From Dromaius novaehollandiae (taxonomy: Eukaryota > Chordata > Aves > Casuariiformes > Dromaiidae), in contig NC_088099.1 in assembly GCF_036370855.1 (NCBI RefSeq), forward strand, positions 23,279,501 to 23,343,500: 64,000 nucleotides of DNA. The letters are read 5' to 3'. This document shows, piece after piece, positions 37,165-49,240 of this stretch (the first letter of the stretch is position 1; each line of letters starts with the position of its first letter). The notes below the pieces were generated by a model. That model saw only the letters and a list, made by a program, of their open reading frames with translations, had not been told where the DNA came from and made no database searches. The position numbers and the translations under genes are program-made.

Positions 37165-37365
37165 AATGATCTTTAATACTACTATTCTGCATTGCATATC
37201 ACTTGTATTAGCACCCTTCATAGAATGATCTCAGAGTACTTTGCATCAGTTACATCTTCCTGTCAGGGATGTGATAGTGCAACTTTCCAGGTGGAGAAAC
37301 TGAGGCAGAAGACGTCTGCAGGAGACTGGCTAGTGGAAGTCAGGCTTTCTGTGAACCAGAAGGTA
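37165..37365 (+). repeat. MIR-like SINE
   Basis: CATAGAATGATCTCAGAGTA...CTTTGCATCAG is followed at the usual distance by GGTGGAGAAACTGAGGCAGA and then GACTGGCTAGTGG. This is the order of the sauropsid MIR consensus ('gatctcaaagcactttaca...gatggggaaactgaggca...aggtcacacagc'). Confidence 0.65.
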
Positions 37366-40254
37366 ATGTTTCTTTCCTGGTAATAGTAATAAATAGTAAA
37401 AAAGTCTTCATAAACTTAACAACACTTGAAAAAATATATTTGCTATATGATAGTGGGTTACAATAGAAGAACTGGACAGCACAAGAAAAGCACTAGTTAC
37501 ATATATCCCCAGGGGCTTGGGATGTGGAGGCTCTGCTAGCAGTTTCCATGTTTTGCAAATTATTTAAAAGAAAGAAAAGGAAAGTAAAGCAAGCTTCTGG
37601 CTATATGAAGCTAAATAAGCAAAACATGAGGAGCTTTCAGATTATCTTGAGGATCACTATTTACTGTGAGTACAGCTCATGCATTTTGGAGATAGTCCCT
37701 GTGTAAGACATTCCATGATGTGACAGAAGTAACTCAGGAGAAATTCTCTCTCAGTTTTGCCTGGTTAACTGAAAAGTCAAAAGTTCTTGTTAAAAATCAA
37801 CATTTACAGAGAAAAGCAGCGTTGCCTTTAGCGGCGACCTCCATTATTTCCCGCACAGGAACCTGGTGACTTTTGTTTGCAACAGTCACTCAGCGAGGGA
37901 GGAAACCAAACCTTTCAGCGTGGCTGCGTAGCCAACACCAGCAGCTTCACGGTGCTGGTTAGAGGGCAGACCAAGCGCACAGTCTCTACTGGTGGCTGCC
38001 CAGCTCACTGCTGTTGCCTGCTCACGTTCTTAGGATGTGAAATACAGTTTGGAGGTTAGTTGCTGGCTCAGCACTAAGCAGCTTACAGCAGTTATATATG
38101 AGCGTAAACCTGGTGCGCCTAGATCAAACAGTGAGAAGTTTACACAGCCATCATCCGCTCACCTTCCTGCTGTGAGAATAGCCAGCCAGCACAGGCTTTG
38201 CAATGGTTCCCCGCAATCTTCCTATCCCCTTGGCAACTAGGTTTTATTCTTATATATTTATTTATTTATTTATTTCTAGGATTGAAAGCTCAATCACATA
38301 CTTTTCTGCACTGTAACCCTGAACACAAAAGAGCCAGGAATAACTCCTTTGCTTTCCTGTCAGTGGCTGGTACAGTCACTTCTTTTCATCTTGTTGCTGA
38401 AGAAATCAAAGGCAAAGAAAAGCAATGAGACAGGTAGCTGGAGGCAGAGGGAGAAGCAGCATCTGAAGCAGAATATCACAATTCAGGTAACCTCCAGCAA
38501 CAGACCCACATTTTAGAACGTGCTCTGTGCCGCAGTCCAGAGCCGTTGATGGTCCCTGCTGTCCCCAGGCAGAGCTGGCTCTCCCTGCGCTGTACTGCTA
38601 GATGCCCTTGCCCCGTGCTCTCACAGTGCTTCAGCTGCAAGAAATAACATTAAATGTCAAGGCTTAATCCTTTCATCACCCAGATCCACAAAAGGACTTC
38701 AGCATCTGAAGATGCAATGGGCATAATGTAAGCACCTTATCCCTGCTCCTAAAAGGTTGTAGATATACATCTCATAACAGTGTTCAAAATTAGCTATTGC
38801 ACCTATCCAGAGCTGTCACCATCATAGCAAGTATCTCCCATGCTGCTCATTTGCACTTTTCCAGTTGTTGAGCAGGTAGTAGAAAACCTGATTTCAGTAT
38901 CCACAGCTTGAGTGGCTCTGAGTTTACTCTCCCATTTTTTTAATGGGCATATCCTACTTGCTAACCCAGGGGCCAGGTTGACTCTGCTCCACCACTTTGC
39001 AGCAGTGACTGAGGCATGTGTCCAGGCATGCCCTTGAGTCACTCTGGACCTTTTGCATGAAAGAGTCACCAGTATAAATACAGGACTAGCTGTAGGACTT
39101 TTCTCTCAGCTGCGCACCATAAGCACCAAACTGGATAGTCACAGGTACCAGCCTACCAAATGTTGTAATCTTCACTGAACTTCAACCTAAGTGCAATAGA
39201 ATGAGGAAGAGAATAGCCCCATGTGGCCTGTCACAGTCTTCCAGGAGGCAGAAGCAAGAGTTTGAAGTCCTCTGTAAACACTTACTAGAAAAAAGTAGGG
39301 TAGGGACAGCATCACCATACATGTTTTAAAAGTTAGACACTTCTGCTCTGAAGAACAGCATCAGCATTTCTCTCCAGAAAAGTTCAAAGTTGTGGCTCCA
39401 GTCATACATGGGCACCTACCTCAAGGTTGTGGGACACCTATATCTCAGGGTTCCAGTACATCCCAGTCTCTGGCAAACTTAAATGTTCCTCTGTGGCACC
39501 TTGGCTATTGAATATGCTACAGCTTGAAAAAAGTGGAATCCTACTGCCCCCTCACTCAAGTCCCTGCACTGCATCTTCACACTCATGCACTGAAGCAAAC
39601 AGAGATGAAACATTAAAAAGTGTACTTTTTGCTGGATGATTTCTCCTTGTGAAAATGTCTGCACAACACTAAACTACTACCATTACCTTGATTAAGCAAT
39701 GAATGCAATTTGTACTTACTGAATGACTCCAATCCCCATTTAATCACCCCATCAAAACCACATCTGACTGAAGGCTTATGGGAAGCAGACTTTATGGAAG
39801 TGATGCAGAACAGAGTAGCTACTTTCACACTGTGAGGGCTGTACTGAGGTTTTGACTATATTCTCATTTAAGTGTCTCGCCTGCAAAAGAGTTGGACACA
39901 GAACATTACAGTTTTCTTGTTTTAAAGAGTGCTCTTGTTTAAGTGCTGGAAGTAAGTCACACCCTCCCAGGCAAGTTATTCTTCCCAAACTTTCTCTTTA
40001 AATACACCTCTAACCCCTGCTCCACCTTTTGTAAGCTTCTGTAATACAGACAAGCCGTTGGGAACTAGTCTTTCCTGGAAACTGAAGTCTATATGCATAA
40101 AGTCAGCTCTCCACATCACAACAATGCCATCTCAGATAATGGCTTGCATGAACCCTATTCAGATATTTAACCACTACATCTTAACTAGGCTGTGTTAAAC
40201 ATTTTGACCATTTTTAGCTCTCATTAACTGTGCAACTGGCATATTGAAACCAGT
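37366..40254. other. Intergenic between the 37 kb SINE and the VIM 3' end
   Basis: A (TTTA)n microsatellite lies at about 38,253-38,276. No exon or further repeat is recognised. Confidence 0.5.
38253..38276 (+). repeat. (TTTA)n microsatellite
   Basis: About six TTTA units occur in tandem. Confidence 0.85.
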
Positions 40255-40841
40255 TTTATTAACTTGAAGCATCTTATTTTATTCAACTGATAAGAAATAT
40301 CATAGGACATTATGCATCTGCCAGTTACAGTCCATTTTAATTGGATCCAAAACCTAAATAATAAATGGGTAAGAAACATGTTAGGTTTCAGTTTAACTAG
40401 ACAAACCAGAACATCCCATGCACCTGTACTGGAACTGTCAACTGTATAGTACTTCTGGCTTAAAGTTGCCATGGCTTTGCAGAAAGTCATCAAGTAACAA
40501 ATTAGAACACATCAACAGCCATTTTCCAAAGATTTATTTGAAGTAGCGACAGGTTGCTCATACTGTGCTGGAAAAAGCAGTTTTATTGGATTCAGATACT
40601 TAAAAACAGTATTGCAGCACAAGATATTGCTATTTGTAAACTAGACTCCGTTGTAAACTCTAATCCTTCAGGGAGAGTCAGTTTGCAAGATCTAAGACCT
40701 ATTTCCTAGCATAATAATCTTGCGCTCATGGAAAAACTGCAGAAAGGCACTTGAAAGCTGTTTCTTCCTTTAAGACATGGACTTTTTAAATCTTGCTGGT
40801 AAGAAGTTCTCCTACATTAATTATTCATCATCACTTCAGTT
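40255..40841 (-). promoter_or_regulatory. VIM: VIM 3' UTR with several candidate poly(A) signals
   Basis: On the minus strand AATAAA occurs at 40,587-40,582 (about 255 bases after the stop) and 40,538-40,533 (about 305), and again at 40,283-40,278 and 40,260-40,255 (about 560-585). As I recall it, the single chicken vimentin gene gives several mRNAs by alternative polyadenylation. The two clusters here would account for short and long forms. Usage cannot be read from sequence. Confidence 0.6.
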
Positions 40842-40883
40842 TTACTCCAAGTCATCATGATGCTGGGAAGTTTCATTAATAAC
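40842..40883 (-). CDS. VIM: VIM exon 9 coding part (residues 447-459) and stop
   Basis: The acceptor is CAACAG. The exon encodes [13 protein letters not shown] followed by TAA at 40,844-40,842. Confidence 0.96.
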   Translation of the reverse strand, partial: VINETSQHHDDLE

Positions 40884-43800
40884 CTGTTGAAAGAGGCATG
40901 TGCATTAAATTTAAGCAGTAACAAAGTTGCAGTGTGGAGTCAGAACAACTAGTAGCTTGAAGTCTGAACAAATGGGTATCAATTGTCATTTATGAGTGAG
41001 AAGTTCTGATTGCTTAGTGGTGTGCAGAAACAGTTTTTAAACTAAGTCAATAAAGCTTAAAGGATATCTTTCCCCAATAAATACCTCTATTATACTGTCT
41101 CATGTTTTTCCTCTGATGATTTGAGATATATCTTTAAGCTCAGACAATCTAGCAAGTTTTCAATACTGTTTAAAAAAGTATCAGCCACTATTTTTAACCA
41201 TCATAGGATTTTTGTGATCATTTTCACAGTTGTCTAACTGCTGTGGCTGATATGTTCAGCCACACAGCTCCAATTGCTAGATGCTGCTCTGCTCAATACT
41301 AATTATAATATATAGGCTGCACTGTCTGGTATACAAAGTTACAGTATAAGGTAACAGATTGTGACAGAAATAAGGCTAAAGTTACCAACCTGTCCATCTC
41401 TAGTTTCCACGGTCTTAATTAGGAGTGTCCTCTTTGAGTGAGTGTCAACCATTGGCTGAGACTCAATGTTGGTTTCTGTAGAAGAAAGTCTATTATTACT
41501 AACAGTCTAGATGAAAAGCCTCCTCAAAAAGAAGTGAGGAATAATAGCTTTTAGCATCCATTTTCAGAATCCCAATTTAGTATATCAGGAAGTGTCCTGC
41601 TCTTTAAAGAATCAACTAGTCTTCCCTATTTTTTCCCCTAGTCCCCTTCAAGCATCTTGAGCAGGCATGTAAGAAAAAAAACAAAACAAAAAGGGAAAAA
41701 GAAAATCACTTGCTGTGTGCTACTATTTACAAACATTTGTGCCTAGGAACAAAGTACCTCCTCCCATCCAAGATTAAATAATATAGTTAAGAATAACATT
41801 CATGCACAACTGCATTTATACAAGTTCAAATACCAGAGTAAAAGGAACTATCCAGAACCCTTTTGCTAATGTCAGAACAACTGCCTGAACTGAAGTAACT
41901 GAAACTGCTTACCTCTCAGGTTCAGAGAAGCAAAGGTTGGAATAGGCATGTTAATCCTGGAAAAAAAAAAGTAGATGAAGTCAGCCATGGCATGATTTTC
42001 TAGCAATTACTATTTAGAGAAGTGAATCTGCATGTGATTTTTACCTGCTCTCTTCTCCCTCCAGCAGTTTTCTGTAGGTGGCAATCTCAATATCAAGAGC
42101 CATCTTTACATTCAGCAGGTCCTGGTACTCGCGAAGATGGCGAGCCATTTCTTCCTTCATGTTTTGAATCTCATCCTGCAGACGGCCAATAGTGTCTTGG
42201 TAGTTAGCAGCTTCAACAGCAAAATTCTCCTCCATTTCACGCATTTGGCGCTCCAGGGATTCATTCTGCAAGAGAACAACCAAGTAAAGTGCTGCTGCAG
42301 TTCAGCCACTCTTCCCCCACTTCAAGGCCCTTGAATATTTACTCAACTTCTTTTTTCTTTTTTCTTGAAATGTTAGTGTCCTTTTTGAAAGCACCCAGAA
42401 ATGACTCGAAATCATCACCCCTCTAATACTTCCCTTGCAAAGTCAAGATGCTCTGTTTTGTTATCTGATTAGTGTGCTGCATATCAGATGGTGAGGCAAC
42501 TCCTAAGACATATGCAGTCCTCACATGCAGTACACAAGCATGTAGACAGTCCTCAGTGACTGGATTTGTAGGCATACCATAGTTAAATCTATTTCAAGTC
42601 AGCCTTTGAGACAACCAGGCTCTAGCAACAGCAAGATCTGCACCTCCTTTCTACTTGTCCCTCAAGAGTCCCCACCCTGCCCCCACCCATGTGTACAACT
42701 TCAACTGTATCTGACAGACAAGCCATAAACACTCCCAGGAAGTGTTACATAAACTGTGAATATTAGCATGGGAATGAACCAATTCTTTATTGTTTGTACC
42801 TTAGCTAAGACTATCTCAGCATGTCAATCTGACCAGGGCACAGACCATCAGACCCTGTAACATCCTTTTCAAACAGTATCAATATGCTGCTGGTCTTGCA
42901 TGACAGATCAGCTCCTCTCACGTCTATGTCAGCACTTGAACTACTGTAAAGTGCTTTAAGCTGCTAAGAGAAATGGCCCCAACTGCTGTCTTTTACTTAC
43001 GCTTCCTTTAAGAGCATCAACTTCGCAGGTGAGAGACTGAATCTGTCTGCGATATTCATTAGCTTCTTGTTTGGCCTGGCGCAGGGCATCGTTGTTCCTA
43101 TTAGCAGCTTCAGAGAGATCTGCAAACTTAAAATCCCCAGTTTGGTTAGCATAATACTTCAAAAAACAGCATAACAGACTTGTTTGAGACACTGCATTTG
43201 GAGGCAGCTGAAGCCATTACAAGGCAGTCCTAACATCTGAAATGTTTAAACATTACACTTAAAATGCTTTTCTATTCCCATGTTATTGTTAAAGTGGAAT
43301 TCATAGTTTAACCTTTAACATTGTTTCTCTGTCCTGTATGTTGCCTGTCTTTTCACCATCTTTTCACTTATTCATTCATTCCTTTCCCTAATACCTCATC
43401 CCAACAGGTGCTTTTAGCTACAATATGAAAGATTTCAAGTAAGAGTCCATTACTTTAAAGCTGTGCTATGGCATAAACTAATGTTTACAGCTGTGATCTT
43501 CCCAGACTAAGTTTAAGGATAACCTTCTTCCATGGCTACATTAGTGCCAGGTACAGGGACAGATACCCAGATACACCGAGTATCACAGCAAAACTGTTGT
43601 CTACAGTTATTTTGAGTGCCTGCTGAATCTGAACAAGCCTACAACAGATTTTACTTACTTTGGACTTGTACCACTCTTCAGCTTCCTGAAGATTCTTAGC
43701 AGCAACGCTTTCATACTGTTGGCGAACGTCACGCAGGGCAGCAGTAAGATCAGGCTTAGAAACATCCATATCAATTTGGATGTGCTGTTCCTGGAGTTGG

Positions 43801-46800
43801 GCCTGCAGTTCTCGGATTTCCTTAGAGAGAGGTGGACAGTCAGCATTATCATGAGAATATACAGGATGCAGACAAATCAGCACCCAGGGTGCTGATCACT
43901 GAAGAGCTTACTTGCTCACTGGACAGTCAGCACCTGATCAGACATCCATATTCAGCTTACCTCATCATGAAGCTTCTTCAAGAACACAATCTCTTCTTGC
44001 AGGGACTCAACTTTGCGCTCAAGATCGAGGCGTGCCAGGGAGGCATTGTCAACATCCTAATCAGAGATAAGGCTGATTAGCAGTCTTACAAAACTGATAC
44101 AGAGAAATTGTTACAGCAAGTTCAGTAGTGTACAAGCTGATGCTACCTCTAAGCTTCATAGCAAGCTGATTTGAAACCATTTACCTGTGAAAAATCTTTA
44201 CCTTTTTGCCATTTCCTCCTTTCTACTCCAACCTCAGATCAGTATATGCACCTATACTGTGGTTTTAGGGAATATACAGCATGATATAGATTATTTCTAC
44301 TTCACTAGGGTATTGCTGGACATGGCCAAGAGTACACAGATCAGGGTGGGTGTAAATCCTACCCAAAGGTAAAATACCTAGTTGGGTCACAAGCTAGTGG
44401 CGAGCTCTTAGGTTGACTATATGGAAAGCACTGACTTACACCTTGGAATTTTTCCATTTGCAGACTTCAATTTTTTCCAGTAGGGTTAGAAGCACCACCC
44501 ATGTGCCCACAAGCCTAACAGTGAGCTTAAGTTCTTGTTTATCTTCTATTGACTCCTTAGCAGTCATCCACAGAGCCCCTTGGGTCCACAGACCACAGCT
44601 TGAAACATACTGTTAAAGCTAATGAGGTATGTATATGAACTGCAGCACTTATTACTCTAAGTAGTTTGACATCTCTCGAGAAAGAGGGTATGAACATAAA
44701 AATAAATTTAGTTAGTCCTCATCACCTACACCCTCACATTAACTGGCAAAGACTCCACCTTTTGCTGGACTGAGATAGTCTTAATCAACAGCAAAAATTC
44801 ATTTAAGGCACAAAAGAAGATAAGCCATGAATGTTGCACAGCAGCCGCTTGAATTAGTTCTAAACATAACTTAAGAATAAACATTGATTGGTAACTTGTT
44901 ATACTTTAAACCTGCAAGTAAAACAATTTGCAAAGGGAAAGAGTGCTCCTTGCCTCTGGTTACATGTACAGCTGCATTCTTATGTTTACATTGTATTCAC
45001 TTAAGTATCAGGTTATCACAGCTTGCTTTTAAGCCATTTTGGATTTGCCCAAAGCACAAGTGTCCTTAATCAGCAGTTCTTGCTACAGCATCTTTGAAAT
45101 AGAAACTTTAGACTCCTAGAACACCATTCTGTGGATTACTCCTACTCTGAGCTAAAGCTCTTGCTCCAGACAGGTTCTCCAGTGCCCTTTCTCCAGAAGA
45201 ACATCCCTTTAATGATGTGTTATTTTATGCCCTTCCTATCAACTCCAGCCATAGCTCATCTTGGCTTTGTTTTTCAATTCAGAGAAAAAAATCCTTAATT
45301 TGTTCTTGTCCCCAAGAACTTGAAGATCATTCTGGAATAAAGTTATACAACTATGACCTAACATGTTTACATGACTAGATATCCAAAGAGTTTACAATGC
45401 ACATTACAGAAACCTGAATATTGAAGACTGATTTTTTTCAGAACAATTCAACAGCTACAGATTTTTTAGCAGGTTAGAATAAATGGAAATCATCTTAAAT
45501 TGAAGGAACTGTGAATATATGGTGTATATTTATTACATATATTATCATTAAGCTAGTGATACACTGACTTTTCCCTATTTCCTAGATGTATGGAGACCCA
45601 TGTAAACAAATGGGCTACATATATCCTGAGCAAACAAGATTCAAGTCACGTAGATACATGCAGATAGACTACACATTGATTTTATTTTTCACGAAGTTAG
45701 TTTACAAGGTTGAATACGCTTGTTTATTTTAGACAAGCCTCATGTTAGCCAGAAATAAGCCTGTAAGTCTTTTTCATAGGCTCAGGCTCTATTCCTTACT
45801 GCCAGAGTAGCTGGCAAGGCTGCAGTAAATAACATTCCTCACTAATTCAGGTGCCTGTTTTGTCCCAAAGGAAAAGTCTCACCAAACCTTTAGGTTTATT
45901 TTATTTTTTCTGCCCCTCAGGATGCAAGCAAAACCGCATCTGTCTCTTGTTCAGGAGAAGACTTAAATTAAAATTCAGTTCAACAGTATCTCTAAAGCAG
46001 GAAATATTTTGGAAAGATAAGTTCAAATACTTGTTTACTTCATTTTAAGACACTAAACTGTCTAACTGCTCCACCAAGTCAAAGTTACTTTACCATTCTG
46101 ACATAGCATCAAGCCACCTCCTGAAACATTCTGAATACATGTATACATTATTATATTGCAAGATATAATGTTTTAATAAAAAGCTGTTCCCCTTTTTACA
46201 GTGGCAAGCACAAGTTGTTTTAATTTCAGCTTTGCACGAATTTAATTTCGTTTACCAAAAGGACAATACTTGTATTAAATATATTTAGTTTTCAAAACCT
46301 GCATGCTTAGTCTACCCTTTTATCGTAAGTTAGATATTACTATTGTTTGAATCAAACACACCAGTTAGGTCATACGTGGATTTAGTATAATGTTTCCACA
46401 AAGATTTGCAATTTTTACACATATGCTATACCTTAGAGATTAAACTGATATAGTTTGCCTAGCTTTACCACACATACAGATCTGCTGGGGGCTGAGGTTC
46501 TAAGAGGGTAATAAACCTTCTTAAAGCATAGGCATTAACTGGATAAATGTTGTGGGATATGTACAAAACCAAGTTCATTTAACAGCCTTGAGTCTAAGTC
46601 TACAAAAAGTTAAATCAGTTTGAAATAGATGTAGTCATGCCTTGAAGTGGAGCAAATAAGTATGCAAAAATCTTTTAAGCCAGCCATAAGTCAAACGATC
46701 CTTCAGCTGAATTCACCAAAAAACCCCAACTAATTAGACTAGATTCTCTAAAGCAAATATCAAATGTTTCACCACAGAACTTCGAGTTTACATTGGCTTA

Positions 46801-49087
46801 GCATTCAAAAAAAAATCAGAAGCTTAAATTAAGGCAATATCTTGAATTCTTCATTTTCAAACTTCTGTTCCCAGAATACTAACAGACTCTAAATTTCCAG
46901 ACTCTAAATGAAGAGTTGGTGTCTTAGTTTCCATGTGTTATGTCATTAAGACACCTGCTCTCACTTAGAGAATATAAATATACTGTAGTTGAAAGCCTTG
47001 CCCAAGAAAATATTGACAATCAAGTGACAACTTCCTGAATGGTGACATCTATTAATGTCTGAACAGCTTTGTGACCAAGTCAGATCTGAGCCCAGCTGTC
47101 TGGAGATAAGGGGCAGTCACTTTCAGATGGGAAGAATTCTAGCAATGCTGTTTCACACCAGCAGGTTAGGGAAGAGATCTTGTTTTGAGAAGGCACATTC
47201 CTAAGTATCTCCTAGTCCAAACAAGGCTTAAGCCAAGCTGAAAGTGTTTTTGCATAAATAAAAACCTGAGCTTAGGGCTTTTTCAACACTGTTTCAAGAG
47301 TTGGTTCAAGTTATCATGTAGCTTTTAGCTGACCTGGATAACATCTTAACTTCCTGCAGAGACTGAACTCCAAAGCAACTGGTTTCCAATGTTAACATCT
47401 TTGTTCACATAGGATTAAATTCTACATTCTTAACTGATACCAGGAAGAGAAAAGCTTGACTGCTGTGACCTCACCAAGGGACAAATGGTCTACTTCGTAT
47501 CAACAGAAAACACCAATACAAGAGTATTCAACTCAAACTTTTCTAGTAGTGCAGTTGTGTTTCATAAAAAGGAAGAGTTCTGTTTTGTATAAGGACCATA
47601 TACACAACAGACACTTTTCTCTAGAAATGTGCTTACATCATTACACATTTAGTAAGAATGCAGCCCACTGCACCCTCCCCTTGGACACAAAGAGTTCTAT
47701 TATTTCAATCTGCTGCCACCACATTTGCCATAATGCCTGTATCTGCATTCCACGGTGAATCCCATAGAAACCATTAATACCCTTCAGCCAAGCGAACAGA
47801 TGGCTCCCTTTCACTTTTATTGGATCAGAAAGTGATTCCACATCGGAGCCCTTTTGTAAAACAGGCTAGACTTGGATAAAGCAAGACAATAGTTTTTGCC
47901 CTCCCCCTCAGGCTGCGGCATCAACCTAAAGAAAACAAGGAGCTTGTGCATGAGCGCCGACGGAATTCCTTTGTGCAAGGAGAGCAGACCTCCAAGTCCC
48001 GCTCTCCCATCACAGCCGCTACTTCGGGACTTTCGGATACAGTGTTTCAGGAAAAGTAGTTTTTTTTTTAATTCGAGTGCGCTTAAAATACACGCGGAAG
48101 CCTTGTTAGGCGACCCAGAGGAGCGCGGGCACTGCGGGACGCGGCTCCCCGGCGGCGGCAGGCGGCCGTGGCGCAGCTCCCGCCGCGGGGGCGCCCGCCG
48201 CTGCCGCTAGGCGGCCCCCGCCCGGCCCGGCCCGGCCCGCCCGCCGCCCGGGCGGTGACCAACCTGTCGGAAGGACTGCAGGGTGTTCTCGGCTTCCTCC
48301 CGCTGCAGCATCTCCTCCTGCAACCTGCGCGCGGAGAGAGGCGGTGAGGAAGGCGCAGCGCGGCCGCCCCCCGCCCGGGAGCCCCCCGGCCGCTCCGCGT
48401 GTCCCCGGGACGCTCGGGGGCTGCGGCACCGCCCCGGCCCGCCCGGGGGCAGCCGGGACCGCGGGGCGAGGCCGCGCCCGCCCTGCTCCGCCGCCCCAGG
48501 GGGAGGCCGCCCCCTTCCCCCTCCCCGCCCTGCACACACACTCACTTCTCCCTCAGCCGCATGATGTCGTCGGCGAGGTTGTCCCGCTCCACCTCCACCC
48601 GGGCCTTGTCGTTGGTAAGCTGGTCGACCTGCCGGCGCAGCTCCCGCATCTCCTCCTCGTAGAGGTCGCCCAGGCGGGACGTGCCTTTGCCCTTGAGCTG
48701 CTCCAGCTCGGCCAGCAGGATCTTGTTCTGCTGCTCCAGGAAGCGCACCTTGTCGATGTAGTTGGCGAAGCGGTCGTTGAGCTCCTGCAGCTCCACCTTC
48801 TCGTTGGTGCGGTTCGCCTTGAACTCCGTGTTGATGGCGTCCGCCAGCGAGAAGTCCACCGCGTCGTGGAGCCGCATGGGCGGCATGCTGCTCCGCAGCC
48901 GCACCGACGTCGCCTTGGTGGCGTACATGCCGCCGGGCGAGGCGGACACGTAGCGGGCGCTGCTGGGGCGCAGGGCGCTGCCCAGCGAGTAGCGGGTGCT
49001 GGAGGTGATGTAGCGGGTGCCGGTGCTGGGGCGGCTGCCCCCGCCGAACATGCGGCGGTACGAGGAGTTCTTGGTGGTGATGCTCAT
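40842..49087 (-). CDS. VIM: VIM, vimentin (type III intermediate filament protein), complete, nine coding exons
   Basis: Exons in transcript order are 49087-48546, 48324-48264, 44056-43961, 43820-43659, 43126-43001, 42265-42045, 41956-41913, 41475-41390 and 40883-40842. They total 1380 bases and give 459 residues. All introns have GT-AG ends, and exon lengths after the first (61, 96, 162, 126, 221, 44, 86 bases) equal those I know for vertebrate vimentin. The protein has a Ser/Arg-rich head (about 1-95), the helix initiation motif [19 protein letters not shown] (103-121), the coiled-coil rod, the single Cys in [10 protein letters not shown] (Cys321), the helix termination motif [10 protein letters not shown] (392-401), and a tail ending HHDDLE. 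Vimentin assembles into cytoplasmic filaments in mesenchymal cells. The gene is intact and convergent with ST8SIA6. Confidence 0.98.
41390..41475 (-). CDS. VIM: VIM exon 8 (residues 418-446)
   Basis: This 86-base exon has acceptor CTACAG and donor GTTGGT and encodes [20 protein letters not shown]...TRDGQ. The TRDG motif of type III tails is present. Confidence 0.96.
41913..41956 (-). CDS. VIM: VIM exon 7 (residues 403-417)
   Basis: This 44-base exon has acceptor TTCCAG and donor GTAAGC and encodes [14 protein letters not shown] at the start of the tail domain. Confidence 0.95.
42045..42265 (-). CDS. VIM: VIM exon 6 (residues 330-402 plus split Arg), end of rod domain
   Basis: This 221-base exon has acceptor TTGCAG and donor GTAAAA. 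It encodes coil 2B through [10 protein letters not shown], the conserved rod end on which filament assembly depends. Confidence 0.98.
43001..43126 (-). CDS. VIM: VIM exon 5 (residues 288-329)
   Basis: This 126-base exon has acceptor TTAAG and donor GTAAGT and encodes [12 protein letters not shown]...[10 protein letters not shown], including the single conserved Cys that responds to oxidants and electrophiles in vimentin. Confidence 0.97.
43659..43820 (-). CDS. VIM: VIM exon 4 (residues 234-287)
   Basis: This 162-base exon has acceptor CTAAG and donor GTAAGT and encodes [10 protein letters not shown]...EEWYKSK. It includes the IDMD tetrapeptide (249-252) at the position of the mammalian caspase site IDVD. 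Confidence 0.97.
43961..44056 (-). CDS. VIM: VIM exon 3 (residues 202-233)
   Basis: This 96-base exon lies between ATTAG and GTAAGC and encodes [13 protein letters not shown]...KKLHDE of coil 1B. The preceding intron 2 (44,057-48,263, 4.2 kb) is the largest of the gene. Confidence 0.97.
44057..48263. other. VIM: VIM intron 2, no feature recognised
   Basis: AT-rich for most of its length, it turns abruptly GC-rich from about 48,100 where the promoter CpG island begins. I see no repeat or exon in it. Confidence 0.6.
48264..48324 (-). CDS. VIM: VIM exon 2 (residues 181-201)
   Basis: This 61-base exon lies between acceptor CGCAG and donor GTTGGT and encodes [10 protein letters not shown]...QSFRQ of coil 1B. 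Intron 1 is only 221 bases and very GC-rich. Confidence 0.97.
48546..49087 (-). CDS. VIM: VIM exon 1 coding part: head, coil 1A and start of 1B (residues 1-180 plus split Lys)
   Basis: The ATG at 49,087-49,085 is preceded by a GCCGCC context, a strong Kozak match. The frame runs to RLREK, whose Lys codon is split AA|G by the donor GTGAGT at 48,545-48,540. The head carries many Ser and Arg residues that in vimentin are phosphorylated to disassemble filaments. Confidence 0.97.
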
Positions 49088-49179
49088 GGCGGCGGCGGCG
49101 GCGCGGGCTTTGTAATCCGGGAGCGGAGCAGGGCTGCGCGGCGGCGAGCGGAGAAGAGCGGCGGCCGCCGCCCCGGGCC

Positions 49180-49188
49180 CTACTTATG
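49180..49188 (-). promoter_or_regulatory. VIM: VIM TATA-like box (CATAAGTAG)
   Basis: An AT-rich word stands alone in the GC-rich promoter, reading CATAAGTAG toward VIM. A start site about 25-35 bases downstream would lie near 49,150-49,160 and give a 5' UTR of about 65-75 bases before the ATG. The start site is inferred, not seen. Confidence 0.65.
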
Positions 49189-49213
49189 GGGCGCCGCGCC
49201 TCCTGCCGGGCCT

Positions 49214-49222
49214 GCCCCGCCC
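49214..49222 (-). promoter_or_regulatory. VIM: GC box (GGGCGGGGC), Sp1/Sp3-type site
   Basis: It lies about 60-70 bases upstream of the inferred start, close to the position of GC-box 1, which is known to be essential in the human vimentin promoter. Equivalence is inferred from position. Confidence 0.6.
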
Positions 49223-49233
49223 GCCGCCCGCCG

Positions 49234-49240
49234 CCAATGG
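49234..49240 (-). promoter_or_regulatory. VIM: Inverted CCAAT box (CCATTGG in VIM direction)
   Basis: A single CCAATGG on the plus strand about 80 bases upstream of the inferred start, a common NF-Y position. Confidence 0.55.
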
